Source: Diphasiastrum complanatum (Eukaryota; Streptophyta; Lycopodiopsida; Lycopodiales; Lycopodiaceae). Taken from it: DNA of 64,000 bases. The stretch covers positions 65,691,812 to 65,755,811 of the forward strand of contig CM055100.1 of assembly GCA_029204225.1 (NCBI GenBank). The letters are read 5' to 3'. Position numbers and translations under genes: made by a program. Of this stretch, positions 1 to 12,823 are shown piece after piece. The notes under the pieces are model-generated. The model saw only the letters and a list, made by a program, of their open reading frames with translations. It was not told where the DNA came from and did no database searches. Each line of letters begins with the position of its first letter. The first letter of the stretch is position 1.

Positions 1-1
1 A

Positions 2-236
2 ACTCGAATTTTTCCAATGAATCAACTTTTTTCAATGACTCGAATTTTTCCAAAGAATCGAATTTTTCAAATGACTCGAATTTTTCTGAAGACTCGAATT
101 TTTCCAATGACTCAAACTTTTTTAATTATCGAATTTGTCGAAAGATTCGAATTTTTTATAAGACTCAAATTTTTCCAAAGACTCGAATTTTTCAAATGAC
201 TCGAATTTTTCAAAGACTCGAATTTTTCAAAAGGAT
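2..236. repeat. Degenerate AT-rich minisatellite
   Basis: About a dozen imperfect copies of an 18-19 bp unit, roughly ACTCGAATTTTTCCAATG, run head to tail from the window edge. Copies differ by small substitutions and by T-run length. The array is probably cut by the window start, so its full length is unknown. Open frames through it are by-products of the repeat. Confidence 0.85.
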
Positions 237-239
237 CGA

Positions 240-3200
240 GGAGTTTATTGTTTTGAAGGTCATAGGACCAATAGGAACGCCCAAGACCACTATCTGATCT
301 AGGTACCCTACATCAGTATAGGTCGGGTGACGCACTAGCTGCAACCCGATGTTCCACACGATATCAATTAACAAGGCGAAGTAGTTGGCACCATCAAGCA
401 TCTATTCGTCACATATGTCGACCGAAGTGATCATCAAGGTGCGATGTGGCACAAGAGTGGTTGTCAATGATCAGTACACCTTTGATAATGTTGATCAAAG
501 AGCATCGACTAACAGTTTGGGCAACCATTGACGAACAATAGGTCGGCCCATGACCGAAAAGGCAAGTAGAGAGAGCTTCATCTTACATACTGACAATTTG
601 GAGAGACAAGCTCGAAGCTTGAGTCTATAACAAAAAGTCCATAAAGAAGGTTTAGAAAGAGATTATCGCTCGTACGGCCCGTACCCATGAGGGCCACACT
701 TGTTATCTCATGTTCTAGATTTGGTATGCACGACTAGAGTCACTATGCCCGATGGAATATGGGCTTTGTGTTGACAATTGAAATTGTTGGGAGTTTGGCC
801 TCAATAAAAATAGAGGTGTGTTACACCCTCCTATGCAAATGGCCTCATTGGTCATTGTACATTAACTACAAATGCCATTGCATGTGAATATGCTTAAAGT
901 ATACACATATCCATAGTCACCAATACATCGTAGCAAGTTATTGATTTCAAAATTTTTGAAGAAAAAGTGCAGCTCATAGAAATTCTTTAGCAATCAAAAT
1001 AGATATGCCTCACCATCCTTTAAACATAAGAAAGGAGGAACCATTGACTCTCACCATTGGTAGACAATAGGTACAGAGACTAGGAGAGGGGCTTTGATCA
1101 TTAACGGTAGTTGTTAATATTTTAAAACTACTTGCAACCACTCGAATCATGTTTAGTGGATACATCATGCAACTAAAATATGCGAGGAGCTCCAAAGGTG
1201 ATTGAACAAGGTAAAGTTTCCAAAGAGAGTAAGGCAACTTGTTTGTCTAAACATGTCATAGCTCACCTTATTTATGTGGTATGACACTCAAATAAATCAA
1301 TACAAAATTCTCAATTCTCAAGTCTAGAAATCCATTTTAATACTTTTGGACGTGCATTGGTACAGATCTTCCTATGGCTTTCAGAACTTCAAGCTTAGCA
1401 TTCTTGTAAAAGTGATGGTATAAAGTTGTTGTATGGACTGCAGAAAGACCATCTATAATATAAATACTAGAAAAGTGCTGACATTATCATGTTCTTAATG
1501 CTTGCAAGAGAAATTCAAGAGAGTTTGGAGGTAAGTAATATTCTTGCTCATAGAGGCACTGCCTGTCAAAACCAATAGGTGGTGTGTATGTAAATAGCTC
1601 CTCGAGGTTTGGAGTTTGACTCCACTTGGCTCCACAGAAAATAGAAATCCAAGAAAGACAAAAAGGTTCTATACTCGAATTACATGAACCGCTACATAGA
1701 TTTTGTTCAGCTCTTTTTGATCATGATAAGTTACTCATTACATTTGGTTACCACTTCCTTTTCCTCTTTGTTTAGTGTTAAAAAGGAAAACGATTCAATG
1801 TGGGAAATTGGAATCATTCGGTATCCCATTTTCTGTTAGTTGGTACTGCTGTTGAAATGAACTATTTAAGATAAGTCCATAGGATATTGAGTTGTAAGAT
1901 TTGATTCACCCCAGCCTTGGTTACATGGTTGTAATATACATGTAAGTGGCCACTCAACCTATAGATTCTGAAAAGACAACTCTAAGTACCTCGCCTAAGA
2001 CATGCCATGTCAGCCTTATATTGTATCAGAGAGCCCCATCTTGAGGTGATTTTGATTTTGGTTTCTGCACTCCAGACAGAACAACGATGATTTCTCAAAA
2101 TCTTTTAACAAAACTGACTGTAGCTATTGGGTAGAACACCAAACACAACTCGTCAAGTCCCTGATAAGGGCAAATACATGAGACATGCAAGTTATATTTC
2201 CAGTGGAACAAATAAAAGTAGACATTAAGGTTGTTACCTGCAGTAGCTGCCACCATTGTGCAAAACCCCTCTCTACTTCGTTTTTGACTGACCTCTCGAC
2301 TTCACCTTCGCCTTCGCCTTCTCAAGTTCGTCTAATCAGGCACATATTTCCATGCACAGAAAGAGATCAATTACGTAGAAAATTGTACTACTGAAGAGAT
2401 GATTCAAGGAGGTTAAATCACATTCATTATGCCACCAAACAAATGACTTACTTCTTTGAAAGTCCAATGCAGTTTTGACATCAGAGCGCATAAATATTCC
2501 TCCAGATTTTCTGTACACAGACTACAGAATATAATCAAGTATTTATGAGTATGCCTATAACAAAAATCAAAAGTTTCTCATGCTGTAAAAATAGGAGTGG
2601 AGACTACAAAATACCTATGCTATCACAAATCATCAATTATCCAGATATGTTTGCAATCTACGATGTTGTAAGCTTGAAATCTCAAAATTGGATAAGAAAA
2701 ATGTATCTGGGACAATATGTCTGACAACATAATGATTTATGCTATTAAACATCACGCACGACAAAGCATTACTTCTAAATCACACCTTTTTCTTATTACA
2801 GAAACAAATCACTTGTCCATCAATCCACAATTTCAGCAAATGGGAAAGTCAACTCAATCTACACGAACATGGAATCATAAACATGTACCCTTCCAGAAGG
2901 CAAACTCTTCAATTCAGCACAGGCAACCTCGAGCTCATGAATCTGCATTGCAACAACATTCATAATGATGGCACACACAACCACAGTATGGGTAAGCAAC
3001 TAAAAAAACACAAGATTTGAGCAAACTAAATTACACTCATAATTCACAGAAAAATGGTTGCATAAGTATTCACTAGTGTGATATTGATTACAAAAGTATA
3101 ACATGATTTTTCAAGTACACAAAAGACAGTAATTTGGGATTTCACGAATATTGCTTGTAGCAGATTATCTAGTGTTATGTGCTCTTGAATGGGCCATTTC

Positions 3201-6200
3201 ATATGAAAGGTTCTCTCTCCGCAACGTTGTTCTTTCAGAAGACGTTTGAAGAACATAATGCCGCAATTACTGTCAAAGAGGACGGAATGCAGTAGAGGCG
3301 CCTAGCCTTTTCTAACCTTTTCATGCATTGCATTCACAAGTTTGTGGGTATTCTTAGAATTTGGGGTGCCATGTAGATGTACTACGTACATTAAGCTAAT
3401 CACAGTCGTCATATATTGTTTGGAGATAAAAGGGTCACAAAGACACCTGCCACTCCAGGCCAAATCCTCTATGACAATCTAACAAACAGAAAGGGAACTA
3501 AAAAGGAATGGTCAGCAGAAAAATGCGATCTTGTCTAACACTGAGAACTAGAGGCAATGAAATTTCCTCTTCAAAGATCATCAAATGAAGATGATTCACA
3601 TATATACCTCTAATCAAACTTTTGGTATGATCTTCAGTAGGCACCTGATTATTGTGAAAACAAGCAAAAATAGAAATGATCTGTCGGTCATTCTAGCAGG
3701 CAGATAATTCCAGTTCCACATATAAGACATCCCCCCAAGTACCACAATGATTTGAGAGAAAGGCTAAGAGTAATCATCTATGTCCAAAAGACAGTCGTTG
3801 CAAAGTCGACTGACTTTTTCAAAAATAGATACCTGGAAGGCTTAAGAGTCCTCAAGCATTCCCACATTTTTACCCGAAACTTTTTTGTTTGTGATTTGAA
3901 TTGAGTTTTATCAATTGCATCAGTTTCCTATTAGTTGGACGCCCCTACAAGAGTGATTTAGTTTGCTGGCCGTTTTCTTAAAACCCAATTCCAGAAACTC
4001 TGATTTTTTACTTCTGAAAAAACTTGTCTTTTGCAACTTTTCCACAACAGAAGCTGGAGAGCCATATATATGAGGGCACTGGAAGCAAGACTATTGGCCC
4101 AAGTTTTGTTGCAACCTGTAGATCATCCTATCTAGCATCATAACTATGATAGATGACAATAAACACATCAATTGCATAACAAAAATCATTCAAGTGCATA
4201 GATAATCAAGACAGCTTAAGCTCCTTCACAAAGAGATCCAACAAGTGAATAATTAACTAGTAGGAACACACAGAAACCCCTCAAGTCTTTGTGGGCCATG
4301 TGTCCTACTTGCCCTACTTGTATAAATGCAATAAAGGGGTTCACATGTATTTATTTAGATAACCCCCATGACATATGCAACTTACAAGTTACACATATGC
4401 AAGGCCAAAAGGGGTAAAATAGGCATCTAATTCAAAAAGGTTCGCAACAAACGGAGTTCTAGATCAAAAGTTATTGCCAAGTCAAAAATTTTGGTCTGCC
4501 CTTTGTCTTGCTTATTTGAAAAAAGTATTATGGCATAGCTGAAGTGACGACAAGATTCCTCTCCTTCATAAAGTCAGCAGATACTCTTTTCAAATATATG
4601 AGAATCTACAGTTCATATCTGGAGGTTGGTGATTACCCATCAGCAATCTTGCATGGATTGTCTAGATTACCTCAATAATCTTCCTACAAGTCCCCACTTC
4701 TATTGCAAAGTCTTTTATTGACCTATATATATGGAGCAAATTACTAGTCTGCTAAAATAATTCAGCACAGTTTGTAGTAGCATCTTCGCCATATGTATTT
4801 TTTCAATCTTATATGTTGCAATATCTATAGTAGTTACATTTTGTGTCCCATAGTAGGAGAGTTAAGGAGACAATTGAGGACACCGTTGCCTATTTGGCCC
4901 CCTTGATTAGGCAATGGACAGGCAACCTTACCCTAAATCTGGTGGAAGGTTCAAATAGCATCCTCCAATATAGGATATATAGAAGCTAGAAAAACTCATC
5001 CATTAGCATAAAATCTGGTTTCTTCTTGAGTCTTAATTTGGAGATTCTTTGCTCTTCCTTGTAGCTAATCAGTGATTGATGTCCATCCAAGGTTCTCGGT
5101 TGGAGATAGCTATTGTTCGTTATTTACAATATTTTGTTCTTATGTGATGTGTTTATAATTAAAAGTCACTAAACACAAATTCAATTTTTCATGTATCAAT
5201 TCTTGGAAACCATCAACAATGATTTTATTAAGCTTCAAGACTACCTCCAGAATCCTCCAAATATATCATCTTGATTCTCACGAGTAATTTTGTACCGAAG
5301 AAGATATTATGCTTCTTATTGAAATGAATTAATTTCAAGTTACACCCCAGACAAAGAGAATTTACAATTTTTTGACAACTTTGGGTTGAATACAAAGAAG
5401 CAACAAGACTTCAAATATCTAGATTATTATTCTTCATTAAGCCTCTACCTCAAATTTTTGATGTCCTTTGATATTACATTGTCCACTAGCATGATGTGTT
5501 GCTTTGTTTTTTGACTCTAAGAAGAATCCTTTGTCAAGCAAAATGATCACTGCATCCAAGGGGATGCATGCCCTCCTCAATTATGCATATAGTTCGATGC
5601 AAATCCTCACAAAAGTCAACTTCCAAGCCTACACCCGCATGCAACCCTTAGCTCATTGACATTATGAGGTTTCCACATTCATACCCTCACAATAGTGCGA
5701 ACAAACACATCATTTCATCACCACATAATGGTTCAAACAAGCAAATATATATTCACTAAGATTTACCAATCCTAGGGAGTGGAGGCAACAACCAAACCTA
5801 AAATGATAAATCCATGTCTAAAGAATAAAAATAATTTGCCCTTGCTTTTGCTCACTTGACCATATGTAACAACATCCTAGCACTAATGAAAATATAGTAC
5901 TTACTACTAAGATTAACCTCGTACAAGAAAAATTGCCATACTAACATAAACCATCGTATCAAAACTTCTTGACTAAGGATCTCTACGAAATTTTGGGTTT
6001 CTTGTGCGACTACGCATCACATCGAAGTTGATTAAGCACCCTCTTGGCTGGATAAAGTTCAAAGCTCGGGTGCCTATAGGTGACAGTTGTCAACTTTTAT
6101 ATTAGTAAAAAAAACAAAGAGTAATCTTGCAACCTTAGTGAGTTCTAAGATGGAACTATAAAAAGCACAAGATCAATTTTGATGGTGGGTAATATGCTGA

Positions 6201-6768
6201 TAATGATCACAAATCCTAGGTGAAGTCAAAGACAAACTGCAATTATAAATTCCACCAATATGTCAAGAAAACACATCTTTCGTTTTCAGCAATTTCAGAG
6301 TAAATCCCCGACTAATAGATTCAAACATTTATACCAATAAATTGTTTTCTCTTGTGAAGGAGTGAAGGACTAAAGACTCAAAAGATAAAAGGCATCAACA
6401 ACCTACAACTAGATCAACTACGACTTTTATCTTTCACAAATCGTGGCTATCAATAGATCAAACTCATTGCCAAGAAGCCTGTTTTTGCCTCCATGCTCAA
6501 TGAAATTATTGTTACCCAGGTAAATGTTTCCCCTTTTGAGCTTAACATTCCAGCTCTCTTGAGCTTGTCCTCAGTGAACACTAGGACCTTTCATAAACCA
6601 AGTAGTTTCAAACTTAAATGCATTTAAAACTCCAAGCTCTTGAGCTACTTCACCAAATTGGAGCTAAGTGAGTCTGAATCTAAAAGGACCTTGAAATTAG
6701 GTAGTCCCATTACCTAGCTGGAAACATAAACTAAAAGCCCAAACCACCAAAAAATTGTCTCGAAAGAT
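240..6768. other. Long intergenic stretch, no gene recognised
   Basis: I see only short, non-overlapping open frames with no recognisable domain. Composition is AT-rich and stops occur in all frames. The stretch around 4850-5100 reads like a decayed LTR or leader, but I found no primer site or paired repeat to support this. Confidence 0.5.
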
Positions 6769-6828
6769 ACTTGACTACGACATTCAATACTTGACTACGA
6801 CATTCAACACTTGACTACGACATTCAAC
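6769..6828. repeat. Three tandem copies of a 20-bp unit
   Basis: ACTTGACTACGACATTCAAC is repeated three times with no spacer. The only difference is a T for the last C in the first copy. The near-identity suggests a recent local duplication. Confidence 0.9.
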
Positions 6829-7762
6829 AAAGTTAACTAGATAATTTCCTCATCCATCCACACCTTACAAACAATTTGAAGAACCTTGCATGCTTTAAAC
6901 CCCAGACAAAGGTCTTGTAAAAAACACTCCCAAACTTAAATTGTGCAAGATCATGTCTCGTAGTAAGCAACATTGTCTGCTTTGTGGCCATCACTAATTA
7001 TAGACTCAATACACTTCACTTCATTATCAAACTTAGGTTTCAACCAAAACTATGAGAATTATAAAGGGGCTAAAGAATGATGTCCTATGCCTAACCTCTT
7101 GACAAAATACAATAGTGAACAAAACCAGCCATAACATGCCTCAAGATAGCTTAAGCAAAGCTATTCAAGTAGCATTGTTCCGTGAAGGGAAGATGCCAAA
7201 AAATATGATGCACCTTTGAAAATTAGGAGATGCTTACTACTTCTATCAAATAAACACTAAACCATATAAACTTTAACGTAGTCGCATGGGTGTGTTGGCC
7301 ATCGCAAGGAAGAGGTTATAAAATTGAGTCCTAAAAATAAGTCATCTCAACCCATAAATGTATTGCATTTTGTGGTTTGGAGAAAATGGCCAATAGTGCT
7401 TTTCATTGTGCTTCGTAGCTACATTAGATCCATCTTGATGTCCAAAGTGCTGACAACCTACTTTTGAGATATGGTCAATTGCTTTCGTTGCTCGGTACCA
7501 ATAACTTTAACAGAACTTAGAAGAGACAAGTTTCATAAAGTCTCTTTAGTATATAATATGAGTAAGAACTGATTTAAAGAAGTCAATAACCTCAAGAATT
7601 TGCTCACTCCATTATGAAAATATAATGCTTCGATCAGTTGAAAAATGAATGCTTTCACTTTACAGGGGTAGTACTTTGTTGCATCTCAAATAGTATACCA
7701 CAAAAGCATGTCAAAAACTTGATAATGTATACACCAAATACGCCTACAAAAATTTATGAGCA
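6829..7762. other. Non-coding flank of the LINE
   Basis: No domain-bearing frame was found. The sequence is AT-rich up to about 7795, where GC content rises sharply at the LINE 5' region. Confidence 0.5.
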
Positions 7763-7795
7763 TTGAGACCTAAAACCGTCATAGAATCAAGAACT

Positions 7796-8053
7796 CTCTC
7801 TCTCGCCTGCTGGTGCGCTGCCCGCCTGCTAGTGCGCTGCCCGCCCTCGCTACCCCTGCCCCTCTCTCTCTCTCTCGCCGCTCTGCTGGTGCGCTGCCCG
7901 CTTGCTGGTGCGCTGCCCGCCTGCTGGTGCACTGCCCGCCCTGCTAGCGCTGCTGCCCTCTCTCTCTCTTGCGCGCCCACCCGCCCTGCTGGCGCTGCAG
8001 TGCTGACCTTCGCACCTGCCCTGCGCTGGTCCTCCATCTGCTTACCGCCTCCT
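7796..8053 (+). promoter_or_regulatory. GC-rich repeated 5' region of the LINE
   Basis: This C/G-rich block contains about six imperfect copies of a roughly 20-bp unit, CTGCTGGTGCGCTGCCCGC, mixed with CT runs. It differs strongly from the AT-rich flank and directly precedes LINE ORF1. LINEs carry an internal promoter in their 5' UTR, and tandem GC-rich monomers there are common in the class. A frame in phase with ORF1 stays open through it up to 7763. Its product would be low-complexity Leu/Ala/Cys repeats, so I treat the block as UTR. Confidence 0.55.
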
Positions 8054-8962
8054 ATGGCACCTAAGAAAAAGGAGGGTGTTCTTACACCCCCCTCCCTGTT
8101 GGACACCCCCCCATCACCGGTAGTGATGGAGGAGCCGTCTTCGGTGACAGAAACTATCAACATGGCTGCCATTGACTACACTCCTTCCAAACCTACCGAA
8201 AGTCTTTTTGCTTATGATCTTAGTTTTATCCGGCAAGAAATTCTTGGACTTAAGAAACAACTACACCTCTTTGAAGCTGAAAATAGCAAGTTAGCTAAGG
8301 ATCTTTTTGGTGTCACGGAACGTGTGGAGCAGCTTGAGCAAGAAAATATATATCTTAAGCAACGAATTGCAGAAAAAAGTGCCTTGGAGGAGACTTCCAA
8401 CAAGATCAATAGCTTGGAGAAACAAGTCGAGGAGACGAAAACGTGGGCAGCACTCTTCAAACCGGATGATATGGGCAGCAAACTCTCATCACTCGCAAAA
8501 CAGGTTGAAGAAACGACATCGATCCTTAAGCAAGGTAATCACTCTCAGATTTCATCTTTTCCGAAGGAAAACGATTTGGAGACAGTTTTGGGTGAACAAG
8601 CCAGAAGGGCCAAAAAAGCCTTTAACATTAGAGTAAGAGGCATTGCCAATGGTGGAAAACCGTTGGAAGAAGCTACGGATTTGCTCATTTCCAAGTTATC
8701 TCATGTGGCTGACGGTTTTGATACTGCTTGGCGCAGTAAATTTGATGACAATGTTTTGTTTATCAAGTTCCGCTCGCTTTCACAACGCAATGCTGCCCTT
8801 CGGCTTAGGGCAAAGCTTAAAGGTACTTTCATTTATATGGATGATGACTTAACAAATACTCAATGGTTGGCAAGAAAAAAGATTATCCTTGAAGCGAAAG
8901 AGAAAGGGCAAAGGGTTGTTTTTATTGACGGGAAACCGAGATTTTTCGACCTTCCACAATAG
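8054..8962 (+). CDS. LINE ORF1 protein (coiled coil, L1 ORF1p-like)
   Basis: About 302 residues if translation starts at the ATG whose product begins MAPKKKEG. Earlier in-frame codons are GC-rich repeat, so I chose this start. The N-terminus is short and Pro/Ser-rich. Residues about 55-170 form a long heptad-like region rich in L, E, K and Q, a probable coiled coil. After it come an RNA-binding-like segment (ARRAKKAFNIRVRGI) and a basic C-terminal part ending near GKPRFFDLPQ. This is the layout of L1-type ORF1 proteins, which coat the element RNA as trimers. The stop lies 48 bp before ORF2. No internal stop or frameshift is seen, so the copy looks young. Confidence 0.75.
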   Translation: MAPKKKEGVLTPPSLLDTPPSPVVMEEPSSVTETINMAAIDYTPSKPTESLFAYDLSFIRQEILGLKKQLHLFEAENSKLAKDLFGVTERVEQLEQENIYLKQRIAEKSALEETSNKINSLEKQVEETKTWAALFKPDDMGSKLSSLAKQVEETTSILKQGNHSQISSFPKENDLETVLGEQARRAKKAFNIRVRGIANGGKPLEEATDLLISKLSHVADGFDTAWRSKFDDNVLFIKFRSLSQRNAALRLRAKLKGTFIYMDDDLTNTQWLARKKIILEAKEKGQRVVFIDGKPRFFDLPQ

Positions 8963-9010
8963 GAACTAGGGGCCCCCGGATATAGAAGCTACCCGAGATC
9001 CCCTACCAAT

Positions 9011-12000
9011 TTGAGACTTGGCTTCTGGAATTGTAATGGTTTTTTATCTTCGTCATCAGCCGGAGACTTTGCTGATTTTATTAGAAAATGCGACATTTTG
9101 TTGTTGGCTGAAACTCATGAGTCCTTATATCATCCTCTTCCAAATATACAGGAGTACTCTTGGCATTCTGCTTTTCGTCCATTTGTTAGGGGAAAAACTT
9201 GTCGAGGATCTGGAGGAGTAGCTTGTTTATACAGAGACACCACAGTTCAGATGGTTAAACAAGATCCATACGCTCGCTATATTTGGTTACACATTATTGG
9301 CTCACTATTGGGATTACCTCAGGACATCTATATAGCTGTATGCTATTTTGCTCCACAGACCTCAGTGTTTGCTGAGTTTGGCGGGGACCCTTTTCAGGCT
9401 CTCTCAGATGATATTGCTATCTTTTCTCAGCAGGGTTCCATTTTACTAGCAGGTGATTTCAACGCCCGCACAAGCTCTAGACAAACCGAATTTCATGCAG
9501 CTACGGATCTTCTCAGGCTTTACCCTTTGGATATGGGGCTAGACCGGGTATCACAGGATGCAGACACTCCAGCTACATCTTTCGGGGAGCAGTTGATCAC
9601 TCTAGCAGAGACACACGCTCTTGCCATTTTGAATGGCCTCACACAGTGGCCTTCCTCATCAGCATATACATGCTATCCTCATGGTGGAGGACATAGTGTG
9701 GTCGACTACTTCATTGGATCACCTGCTTTGATCTCTCACATTTCTGATTTCTCCATCACACCCCCTACCATTTCCGATCACTCACTCTTACACATCTCAC
9801 TTGGTCACATAACCTCTTCTTTGCAAATTTCTTGCTCTCTTCCCACTCATAAACGTATTCCTTTCACCCAATCTGGATTCACTAATTACACCACAATCTT
9901 ATCCCAACTACTCGCTAACTTCCCGTTCATGGCACCAATTGACCAGCAAGCCACTTTTCTCTCTACATCCCTCTTAGCTGCTGCTTCCTCATCCTTCCCC
10001 ACCAAAACGACATCATCTCACAGAAGTGTTCACAACAGATGGTATGATGCAAGATGCCGCTCTCTTCACAATCATGTGACATATGCCAGGTCACACTCCC
10101 CTGCCACACTCAAACAATGCCAGAAAGAATATCATAGAACCACCAGAACAAAGAAGATCAAGTACCTACAATCACTCTGCCAAAAAATGATCAACTCTTT
10201 AGATTCACCCTCCTCCTCTTTTTTCTGGAAACATTTCACCAGACACTCTTCAACATTGGCCCCCATAACCATCGAATCCTGGATCGAGTATGCCACGGAG
10301 TTATATACCACGGACTCTCCTCCTACCTCACTCTCACCGAGACCTGACCACTGCTCACTTTTCACCCCTGACATGGTTGAAAACGCCATTAAACATGCCA
10401 AACTAAATAAAGCCACTGACTATGACTCCTTAAGTGTAGACTTCCTAAAGCCCGTAGCACATCTCATCTCCCCTTACATTGCTCATGTTTTTAACACAGC
10501 TGTTACTTCTGGTTTTCCTACGGCTTGGTGTACTAATATCCTTCACCCCATCCTCAAGGCAGGTGATCCCATGAATGTAGGAAACTACCGCACCATTATG
10601 ATTGGTCACACTCTAGCTAAGATATATGGCTCTATACTACAGACAGTCACTGGATCTTTTGCTGAAACTGAGGGTTTACACGCTATGGGTCAAGCTGGTT
10701 TCAGACCGGGATATTCTACTTCAGACCAGATCTTCATTTTGAGATGCATTATTGAGGAGGCTCGACATCGGAAACAGAGAATTTACTGTTGCTTTGTGGA
10801 TTTTCGCAAAGCTTTTGACTCTGTTCCACGACATCTTCTTTTCCAGAGACTGTCTTCACTTGGCTTTTCAGAGGATACTATTGCTGCGATCATTACTTTA
10901 TATGAGCGAGTCTTGGCACGTTTCAGAGATGGTAGTGGCTGGTCCTCACAGATACATTCTACCATTGGGGTGAAGCAGGGTTGCCCCTTATCACCCACTC
11001 TTTTTGCACTATATATAGATGACCTCGAGCGGATTATTCGCGAGGAAGGTGGAGAGGGCTGTCCCCTAGCAGACATTATTATCCCCATTCTCTTGTACGC
11101 TGATGATGTGGTTCTCCTCTCATCCTCTGCAGCTGGTTTACAGAGTCACCTTTCTGCTTTACATCACTTTTGCCAGCGTTGGGGATTGACGGTTAACCTT
11201 AAGAAGACTAAGATTATGGTGTTTAACACCAACAGACAGCATATGAGAGATGTGATTTTCTATTATGACGGGCTACCGATTGAGATCGTGACCTCCTACA
11301 CCTATTTGGGAGTTCTTTTCTCTGGTCCGCTACTCACTTTTCGACCAGCAGCCACCGCCAGGCTCCGCAAGGGGCATACCGCTCTTGTGCATATGGAGAG
11401 ATTTTGCTCTACTTATTATGTGCAGGATCCTGCTACCAGATGCCTACTATTTTCTGCTACTGTCTCCCCAGTTGTGCTATATTCGGCTGAGACTTGGTGC
11501 CCTGATTTATCACGCGATACATGGAGAGATCTTACTCGTATCCAGATTCTCATGCTCAGTAGGATAATTCGGGCTAAGCCCTCAGTACCACATGATATCA
11601 TACTAGCCGAGTTTGCTTCTCCTCCATTAGTTGTTGGTGCTATGTTTCAGATCATCAGCTTTCTTCACAGGGTATCAGATCTAGATACCTCCAGATACAT
11701 TGTTGCTGCTCTCACTTCATCTTGTACCCTTGCAGATCAGGGAGCCAAGCACTCTTGGTATCGCAGTGTCTCAGCCCTTCTTCAGACTTGGGGTTTATCT
11801 GCACTTGATCTTCCGAATGGAACCCATGCTTATATCAGACAGCAGATTTACCGGAGCTACATACGCACTATATGGTCACATCCTGATCCAGATAGGGTCA
11901 AGCTACATTATTATGGCACACATCTTTTACGGCTGGACGTTTCGGGCTTGCCTATTCTTCCAGTTTATCTTACACAGACGCTATCTTTTGGTCTGAGATA

Positions 12001-12514
12001 TCGTATAGGACAGCTTCGAGTCTCTTCTCATCAGCTTGCTATCGAGACAGGTAGATACACAGACACTCCCAGATTGCAGCGGATATGTCAGCTTTGTTCT
12101 CTTCAGGAGGTGGAAGATGAGTTTCATTTCATCTTTCGCTGCCCAGTATACTATGAGATTAGAGGACGATACCATTGTTTATACCGAGATATTCCCCTCA
12201 CGTTGAGCTCCTTCCTCGAGTATCCAGATGCTAGATGTGTGGGTCTTCTTTTGAGAGAGATGTATATTTTACGAGCTTCACTTCTACCTACGCTCTCAGA
12301 TATGGATTCCAGTCAGGCTCACATTACTCAGTTCTTCCAGAAGCGAGACAGAGTGGATATTTCGGTTGCGGATTTTGACGTCCCCGTCCGAAGATCGAAG
12401 ACACAGAGAGTTTCGGCTCGATCCAGTGCTACTAGATCTTCATACGCCTCCCACCAGCCTACATCACGACCCACTACTACCATCACTCATTACTTTCAGC
12501 TTGCTCCTGGCTAG
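9011..12514 (+). CDS. LINE ORF2: endonuclease and reverse transcriptase
   Basis: One uninterrupted frame of 1167 residues. The N-terminal endonuclease/exonuclease/phosphatase domain shows NCNG near residue 7, AETHES near 33, GDFNA near 148 and SDH near 255, the metal-binding and catalytic blocks of apurinic-type endonucleases. The reverse transcriptase domain has FRPGYSTSDQI near 563, VDFRKAFDSVPR near 595, GVKQGCPLSP near 655 and the catalytic YADD near 696. A cysteine/histidine motif, CQLC with a downstream HFIFRC, follows near 1025. I see no RNase H domain. The protein nicks target DNA and primes reverse transcription on it. The Asp-rich YSTSDQI/FRKAF style is unlike typical angiosperm L1. 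Intact blocks throughout suggest a possibly functional copy. Confidence 0.93.
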   Translation: MRLGFWNCNGFLSSSSAGDFADFIRKCDILLLAETHESLYHPLPNIQEYSWHSAFRPFVRGKTCRGSGGVACLYRDTTVQMVKQDPYARYIWLHIIGSLLGLPQDIYIAVCYFAPQTSVFAEFGGDPFQALSDDIAIFSQQGSILLAGDFNARTSSRQTEFHAATDLLRLYPLDMGLDRVSQDADTPATSFGEQLITLAETHALAILNGLTQWPSSSAYTCYPHGGGHSVVDYFIGSPALISHISDFSITPPTISDHSLLHISLGHITSSLQISCSLPTHKRIPFTQSGFTNYTTILSQLLANFPFMAPIDQQATFLSTSLLAAASSSFPTKTTSSHRSVHNRWYDARCRSLHNHVTYARSHSPATLKQCQKEYHRTTRTKKIKYLQSLCQKMINSLDSPSSSFFWKHFTRHSSTLAPITIESWIEYATELYTTDSPPTSLSPRPDHCSLFTPDMVENAIKHAKLNKATDYDSLSVDFLKPVAHLISPYIAHVFNTAVTSGFPTAWCTNILHPILKAGDPMNVGNYRTIMIGHTLAKIYGSILQTVTGSFAETEGLHAMGQAGFRPGYSTSDQIFILRCIIEEARHRKQRIYCCFVDFRKAFDSVPRHLLFQRLSSLGFSEDTIAAIITLYERVLARFRDGSGWSSQIHSTIGVKQGCPLSPTLFALYIDDLERIIREEGGEGCPLADIIIPILLYADDVVLLSSSAAGLQSHLSALHHFCQRWGLTVNLKKTKIMVFNTNRQHMRDVIFYYDGLPIEIVTSYTYLGVLFSGPLLTFRPAATARLRKGHTALVHMERFCSTYYVQDPATRCLLFSATVSPVVLYSAETWCPDLSRDTWRDLTRIQILMLSRIIRAKPSVPHDIILAEFASPPLVVGAMFQIISFLHRVSDLDTSRYIVAALTSSCTLADQGAKHSWYRSVSALLQTWGLSALDLPNGTHAYIRQQIYRSYIRTIWSHPDPDRVKLHYYGTHLLRLDVSGLPILPVYLTQTLSFGLRYRIGQLRVSSHQLAIETGRYTDTPRLQRICQLCSLQEVEDEFHFIFRCPVYYEIRGRYHCLYRDIPLTLSSFLEYPDARCVGLLLREMYILRASLLPTLSDMDSSQAHITQFFQKRDRVDISVADFDVPVRRSKTQRVSARSSATRSSYASHQPTSRPTTTITHYFQLAPG

Positions 12515-12748
12515 TTTCCTCCGCGGAGCAGGTGGTTAAGCTCTTGCTTTGTACCCTCACCAGCTGGTGGTCAAGCTTGGATACTTTTTCTCTTAGAGAC
12601 AGAGAGATCGATATTTTAGTTTTAGTTTTACTGTCTTTTCATTGGTAAATAAGTCCTTATGCGGACAATGCTTCTCACATTTTGTACTCTCTTTTGTCTT
12701 ATGTGCCCCTGGGCACCAAAAGACGTTAATAATAATAATTCTAATTCT

Positions 12749-12821
<73 letters not shown>
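12515..12821 (+). other. LINE 3' UTR with microsatellite tail
   Basis: About 210 bp of AT-rich 3' UTR follows ORF2. It passes through (TAA)n and TTCTAA repeats into a pure (TC)n tract at 12752-12821. Simple-repeat tails instead of poly-A are known in several LINE groups and probably mark the element's 3' end. I could not confirm a target-site duplication because the 5' end is not sharply defined. Confidence 0.6.

Positions 12822-12823
<2 letters not shown>

Noticed and set aside
6769-6828. CRISPR-like short repeats
   Set aside because: The three units are contiguous with no spacers, and the genome is that of a plant.
7744-8172. 142-residue minus-strand frame over the LINE 5' region
   Set aside because: Low-complexity shadow of GC-rich repeats, antisense to ORF1.
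9011-12514. Pararetrovirus polymerase
   Set aside because: The protein has an apurinic-type endonuclease domain and no protease, movement or coat domain, so it is a LINE.
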